NCBI GenBank assembly: GCA_030144725.1
Contig: JASKMD010000019.1
Span: forward strand, 4,806,985 to 4,870,984
Direction of reading: 5' to 3'
DNA length: 64,000 bases
From: Haematococcus lacustris
Lineage: Eukaryota > Chlorophyta > Chlorophyceae > Chlamydomonadales > Haematococcaceae
A model generated the notes under the pieces. That model made no database searches. It was not told where the DNA came from and was given only the letters and a program-made list of their open reading frames with translations. This document shows positions 61,301-64,000 of this stretch, piece by piece. The stretch's first letter is position 1. Each line of letters begins with the position of its first letter. Position numbers and translations under genes: made by a program.

Positions 61301-62328
61301 TGCCCTACTGCACGCTCTGGCGGGAGTCCTGTGATAGGTTGGAATACATCAGAGTATTCATCAAGCAATTCCTGCAGGTGCTGCCTCTGTACATGGGACA
61401 CAGCGTCTACTGGTAAGGCAAGGTCTTCCAGAGACACCATAGCTACCATGGCTGAGCCACCCTTACGCAGCCATCTGGCTGCTTGCTTTGCTGTCACAAG
61501 AGCCTTTGGATTGGCTTTGGACACAGCAGCAAGGACAGCAGCAGGTGGGCGGGGCAGTGAGTGGGTGGATCCAGGTGGCCTTGTGGCAGCACACTGGCCA
61601 GCAGCACTCTGGTCACCTGTGTGTGGGTGCAAGGTTTTATTACCTTGGGGAGTGCGCAGGGTAAGAGTCTTGTCGACGTAGTCGACCAAGGCTCCCTGCA
61701 CAGTCAACCAGTCAGCACCCAGGAGCACGTCATAAGCATGAACAAGGTCAGGCATGACAGTCAACAGGCACATGCAGCAGAAGCTGTTGATGCGCAGCTG
61801 TACTTTGACATAATGCTCACATATCACAGGCTGGTTGTTGGCAACATCAAAACTGAGTGACATGGGATAAGTAAACACTGGGATGTTATGCAGCTGAACA
61901 AAGCTAGCACTGATGAGTGATGCATCAGCACCACTATCAGCTAACATGTGACAGGCATGATTGTCAATGGTGCCAGCAAACTGGAACCTCACCTTGTCGT
62001 CTTGACCAGAGACCCCCAAGATGACTTGAGACGGTGCACGGGGACAACACAGGGCAGTCTTACACGACAGAATATGACCCACACAGGGGTCAGCAGCACT
62101 GAAACAGGACCCACAGTTCTGAGCTGCTGTCACAGCAGTCTGCTCAGAGAACGCATGGCCATCAACAGTTGGATCAGGGAAAGGCTGGCTCATAGCATGC
62201 ACAGCAACACCATCAACAACCATCAGCTGGGGCTCAGTCCCAGTCTTTTCATTAGCACAGGTGCATAAGACAGGTTCATCAGCATGTACCACAGCACAGG
62301 CGTGGCATTGGCCTGGCTGGGCAACACC
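58318..62328 (-). CDS. pol: Gypsy-3 pol (protease, RT, RNase H, integrase, chromodomain)
   Basis: Continuous frame from the base after the gag UAG ([14 protein letters not shown]) to the stop at 58318; no AUG is needed if the UAG is read through, and no good AUG lies near the start. Counting from the GTG codon at 62292: protease [12 protein letters not shown] at about 117-128; [22 protein letters not shown] near 382-401 and VYLDDILVM with YLDD at 493-496; RNase [16 protein letters not shown] and TDHKPLISL; integrase [12 protein letters not shown] and [42 protein letters not shown]; chromodomain [17 protein letters not shown]. Nothing is broken; with gag it could be an autonomous element. Confidence 0.95.
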   Translation of the reverse strand, partial: GVAQPGQCHACAVVHADEPVLCTCANEKTGTEPQLMVVDGVAVHAMSQPFPDPTVDGHAFSEQTAVTAAQNCGSCFSAADPCVGHILSCKTALCCPRAPSQVILGVSGQDDKVRFQFAGTIDNHACHMLADSGADASLISASFVQLHNIPVFTYPMSLSFDVANNQPVICEHYVKVQLRINSFCCMCLLTVMPDLVHAYDVLLGADWLTVQGALVDYVDKTLTLRTPQGNKTLHPHTGDQSAAGQCAATRPPGSTHSLPRPPAAVLAAVSKANPKALVTAKQAARWLRKGGSAMVAMVSLEDLALPVDAVSHVQRQHLQELLDEYSDVFQPITGLPPERAVGHSIPLQPDGKPPARPSYRMSKPEQDELRKQITDLLAKGLIEPSSSPYAAPVLFVQKKSGELRMCIDYRQLNKITIRDQYPLPRIDDLFDQLAGKTVFSSLDLQAGYHQIRIPAEDVPKTAFRTPMGHYQFKVLCFGLTNAPATFQRVMNEAFAEVINDCALVYLDDILVMSKDSEEHLVHLRRVFDLLRKNKFYAKLSKCEFMQRTLKFLGHIISAQGISVDPCKVTAISEWPVPTSLKTLQSFLGAANYVRKFVHNFSTIAAPLTNLTGPNKESFPWKAWPQAELDAFNALKQAISNVPMLKLPDHNKPFQVHCDASLEGIGAVLMQDGYPLAYYSRKLIPAEINYTTGEQELQALVSACQQWRCYLEGVPFTLYTDHKPLISLPTQTILSRRQTRWMEFLARFSYTIEYLPGISNPADPLSRIPAAPLQTCKGSGADDVRSILVTTRSQRRSQEGEETCAEAQKNSAGAAAAPPTQPPPSHGAGAAARPPTKRVTWAADIPADGEPSAPKPPGPLSNLHEWLVRAYAADSNFTKRRKTKNFYLDEHGLWRHQKRRTVIVPRDKQLREHILHEMHDAKYAGHVGITKTLERVMRVFWWKHLRTDVRHYVTTCDACQRNKSVTAKPWGFLHPLSIPGYRWEVMHMDFITKLPSGSHGYDSICVFVDRLSKMVHLVPCKESMDAPEFAQLFIDSVFVHHGLPSEVVSDRGSLFVSKFWQAVCKLMGMKHSLTSSYHPQSNGQVERYNKVLEEMLRHYISPTQRDWPKHLSFAEFAINNSWQESIKSTPFLINYGQSPVTPVTHELPRLPPPMAQFFSDGWEKGVQEARRCMKLAQSRQSNDANPHRKSADSMFQVGDRVLLSTMNLRNMVGKARKLLPRYVGPFRIEAHVGRDAVKLTLPPAMSRIHPVFHVSLLRPYEGNFGRLPPTELGWLDDSPQYEVERIVNHRHVRAGKAKEYLVKWKGYDDSDNTWEPASNLANAPDCVNLYKAQNGLL

Positions 62329-62331
62329 CTA
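62329..62331 (-). promoter_or_regulatory. In-frame UAG between gag and pol, candidate readthrough site (Gypsy-3)
   Basis: Gag and pol are in the same frame, separated only by this UAG, followed by GGTGTTGCCCAGCCAG as in Gypsy-2. Readthrough would give a gag-pol fusion. Confidence 0.65.
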
Positions 62332-63897
62332 CTTCCCATTGGCAGACGCAAGCCTGCCCTTCTTGGGCTCAGAGTCATGCTGCTCAGAAGGACGCTTCCC
62401 TGCAGCCTTTGCATCAGCAGGAGGACGAGGGTAGCCAGATAGCTTCCTGGCTTCCAGAGCTGGCATGTCCTTATAGGGACACAGAGGCTTAAGGTGCCTG
62501 GGATCATAGCAATGATGACAATACTGGCCTGGCTTCATGTTGGACTGCTCAGCAGCCTCCTCAGCCTTCTGCTTCAGAATGACATGATAGCCAGCAGCAG
62601 GACCAGCAGCCATGCCAGCCCTGAAGCCCCTGGAACGGGCTGGGACTTTGGCAGGTGGGTCGCTCAGGGTGCTCTTAGGAGGACGAGGGTTGCTTGCACG
62701 CTCCAGACCCTCAGACAGCTGCTTAGCCTGCACAGCAGCAACATGCCGCTTGGTGCCGACTGCCTCAGCAAGGATCTCAGCAGCACGCTGAGCCTGCCTG
62801 GCAGAGTCGATAGCCTGAGCCAGGGTGAAGGCAGGAAAAGGAGCAGAATCCCTTAGGACTGCCTTTTTCAGCTCAGATGTCAGTCCCTTGATAAACAGGG
62901 AGACAAGCAAACTCTCATCCATGCACTGGACACCAGCAGTCAGCAGATTGTTCCTGAAAGCAGTGACATATTCATTCAGAAGGAGCTGGGACGACATGCG
63001 AATGCTGCCTTCAAGTAGCTGTTTTTGGGCATCAGTCTGATCGTCACGCAAGTCGTCTCCTGTATACTCAAGAAAGGACAGTCGCAGGTAAGGCCAGGTA
63101 GGTGCGGTGCGGGTTTGTGCGAAATGAGCAGCACGGATGGATGGCAACCAAGCATCACGCGCAGCCCCGGACAGGAATGCAGGAAAAACAGAGGCAATGT
63201 CCAGGTTGAAGCGCAGGCAATGTGCTTCTAAGTCGTCACAGAAGGCAGAGGCCCTGCGGCGAGACTTGGTGCAATTGTCTGTCCACTTATCAGGGCCAGG
63301 CACAGATTTAGCAGCTGGAGCCTGACTAGTGACCTGGGGAAAGAGGTGGTGCAGAGCGCCGCCTCTCCCACCGATCGAGTTAAAGGTACCAGGAATACAC
63401 GCTGGGCGTGTACCTGACCGACTCGGAGACGGAGTGCGCATACTAAACAGCCTATCTTGAATGGAGGGAGGGGACCCTGGGAATAGACCCACCTTTTCAG
63501 CCAGCGCAGCCAGTGTGCGATCTGTCAGCTTTTGGCGAGATTCCATCTTGGCCAGCTTGGTTTTAGCCTCCTTCAGCTGCTCCTGCGTGTCTAGCATCGA
63601 CTGGGCCAGCTGGTCTGCGGAAGACAGGTCAATTTCGCCCTCAGAGACGTCGTCAGCCTCTTCTTCCTCATCCTGCTCCTCCTCTTCGTCTTCTTCATCG
63701 CCTGGAGGGATTGGGCCATCGCCCTGCCCATTCCGCGACGGAGTTGCAGCAGGACCACCGTCGGGGAACAAAGCCGCCCTCAGGGACCTGGCAAACTCGG
63801 GATCAGATAGGGCCTGGGCCAATATGGCCTGGGAACCCGCAGGACCGCCAGCTGAGCCAGCGCCTGGTGTTTCGCCATTAGGCGTAGTGTCAGTCAT
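62332..63897 (-). CDS. gag: Gypsy-3 gag
   Basis: 522 codons from the Met at 63897 (MTDTTPNGETPGAG); an in-frame Met five codons earlier (63912) is possible. Acidic Glu/Asp run near residue 75-95, coiled-coil-like LDTQEQLKEAKTKLAKMESR, capsid core GPDKWTDNCTKSRRRASAFC, FPAFLSGAARDAWLPSIRAA, EYTGDDLRDDQTDAQKQLLE. Zinc knuckle CHHCYDPRHLKPLC (CX2CX4HX4C). It ends SANGK and UAG. Parallels Gypsy-2 gag along its length. Confidence 0.92.
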
Positions 63898-63927
63898 GGT
63901 GCGGCCAGTCACTGAGGTATCGGAATA

Positions 63928-63936
63928 CGGAAACCA
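63928..63936 (-). promoter_or_regulatory. Gypsy-3 primer-binding site
   Basis: TGGTTTCCG on the minus strand, one base after the LTR end; the same nine bases as in Gypsy-2. Confidence 0.65.
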
Positions 63937-63937
63937 A

Positions 63938-64000
63938 TGTAGCGTTCAGAAAGAACGCGCCTTAAATCTTTTCAGTGTGTGAACGCCATGCAACGCTAAC
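63938..64000 (-). repeat. Gypsy-3 5' LTR, last 63 bp
   Basis: Same sequence as the start of 57799-58034 in plus orientation; continues beyond the window. No difference seen in the visible part. Confidence 0.93.

Larger units (their letters stand above)
57799..64000 (-). mobile_element. Gypsy-3: Ty3/gypsy chromovirus, nearly complete, reversed
   Basis: 3' LTR 57799-58034; polypurine tract 58035-58049; pol; gag; 5' LTR starting at 63938 and leaving the window. Left flank CTTCC is the probable target duplication but its partner lies outside. It belongs to the same lineage as Gypsy-2 (shared gag starts, UAG context, primer site and LTR module), yet is clearly diverged. Confidence 0.95.

Overview
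The window is a nest of transposable elements from a nuclear genome, most likely a GC-rich green alga (Chlorophyta, possibly Chlorophyceae). Four things point there. The LTRs of all five LTR families carry TGTAA, the chlorophyte polyadenylation signal. The captured host fragment is a plant-type NADH-glutamate synthase with a short GT-AG intron. The Helitron gene has several short introns. GC-rich hexa- and pentanucleotide arrays are abundant. The species cannot be fixed. I see no intact single-copy host gene, no rRNA or functional tRNA gene and no CRISPR array. Element names below are local labels.

Layout. 1-3442: 3' part of a chromoviral Ty3/gypsy element (Gypsy-1) with its 3' LTR. 3443-5324: mosaic block of LINE-M fragments, a captured NADH-GOGAT fragment and the start of the LTR of a decayed gypsy element (Gypsy-4). 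5325-9130: a Helitron inserted in that LTR. 9131-18594: three near-identical tandem units of 3171 bp (Gypsy-4 gag, LINE-M ORF2 C-terminus reversed, LINE-M ORF1). 18766-23717: two LINE-M ORF2 copies joined tail to tail. 23718-24217: 500-N gap. 24294-26943: minus-strand ORF with Josephin-type cysteine-protease domains and a LINE-type AP endonuclease. 26944-31944: LINE-M copy C. 31945-32513: reversed Gypsy-4 gag and LTR stub. 32514-43599: Gypsy-2 with both LTRs, interrupted at 37646-42551 by a DNA element with CACTC termini (CACTC-1). 43602-44101: second 500-N gap. 44102-49351: second mosaic block, interrupted at 45680-48159 by a giant palindromic element (CACTC-2). 49352-54307: Ty1/copia element with apparently identical LTRs. 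54308-57798: third mosaic block. 57799-64000: Gypsy-3 on the minus strand, with only the tip of its 5' LTR inside the window.

How the parts fit. One rearranged block (Gypsy-4 LTR/gag, a flank, LINE-M RT fragment, antisense NADH-GOGAT, LINE-M ORF1) was copied to at least three places, forward at 3.4-10.5 kb and reversed at 44.1-49.3 and 54.9-57.8 kb. Each copy was then hit by different elements: Gypsy-1 and the Helitron in the first, CACTC-2, copia and Gypsy-2 in the second, Gypsy-3 in the third. The copies therefore act as empty sites for one another, and insertion ends can be set to the base.

Most notable observations: the tandem Josephin plus endonuclease ORF; the triplicated NADH-GOGAT capture; a tRNA T-arm (B-box) module in the LTRs of three gypsy families; a conserved in-frame UAG between gag and pol in two families; a copia primer site complementary to the initiator-tRNA anticodon arm; and two CACTC-ended elements built of subterminal repeat arrays.
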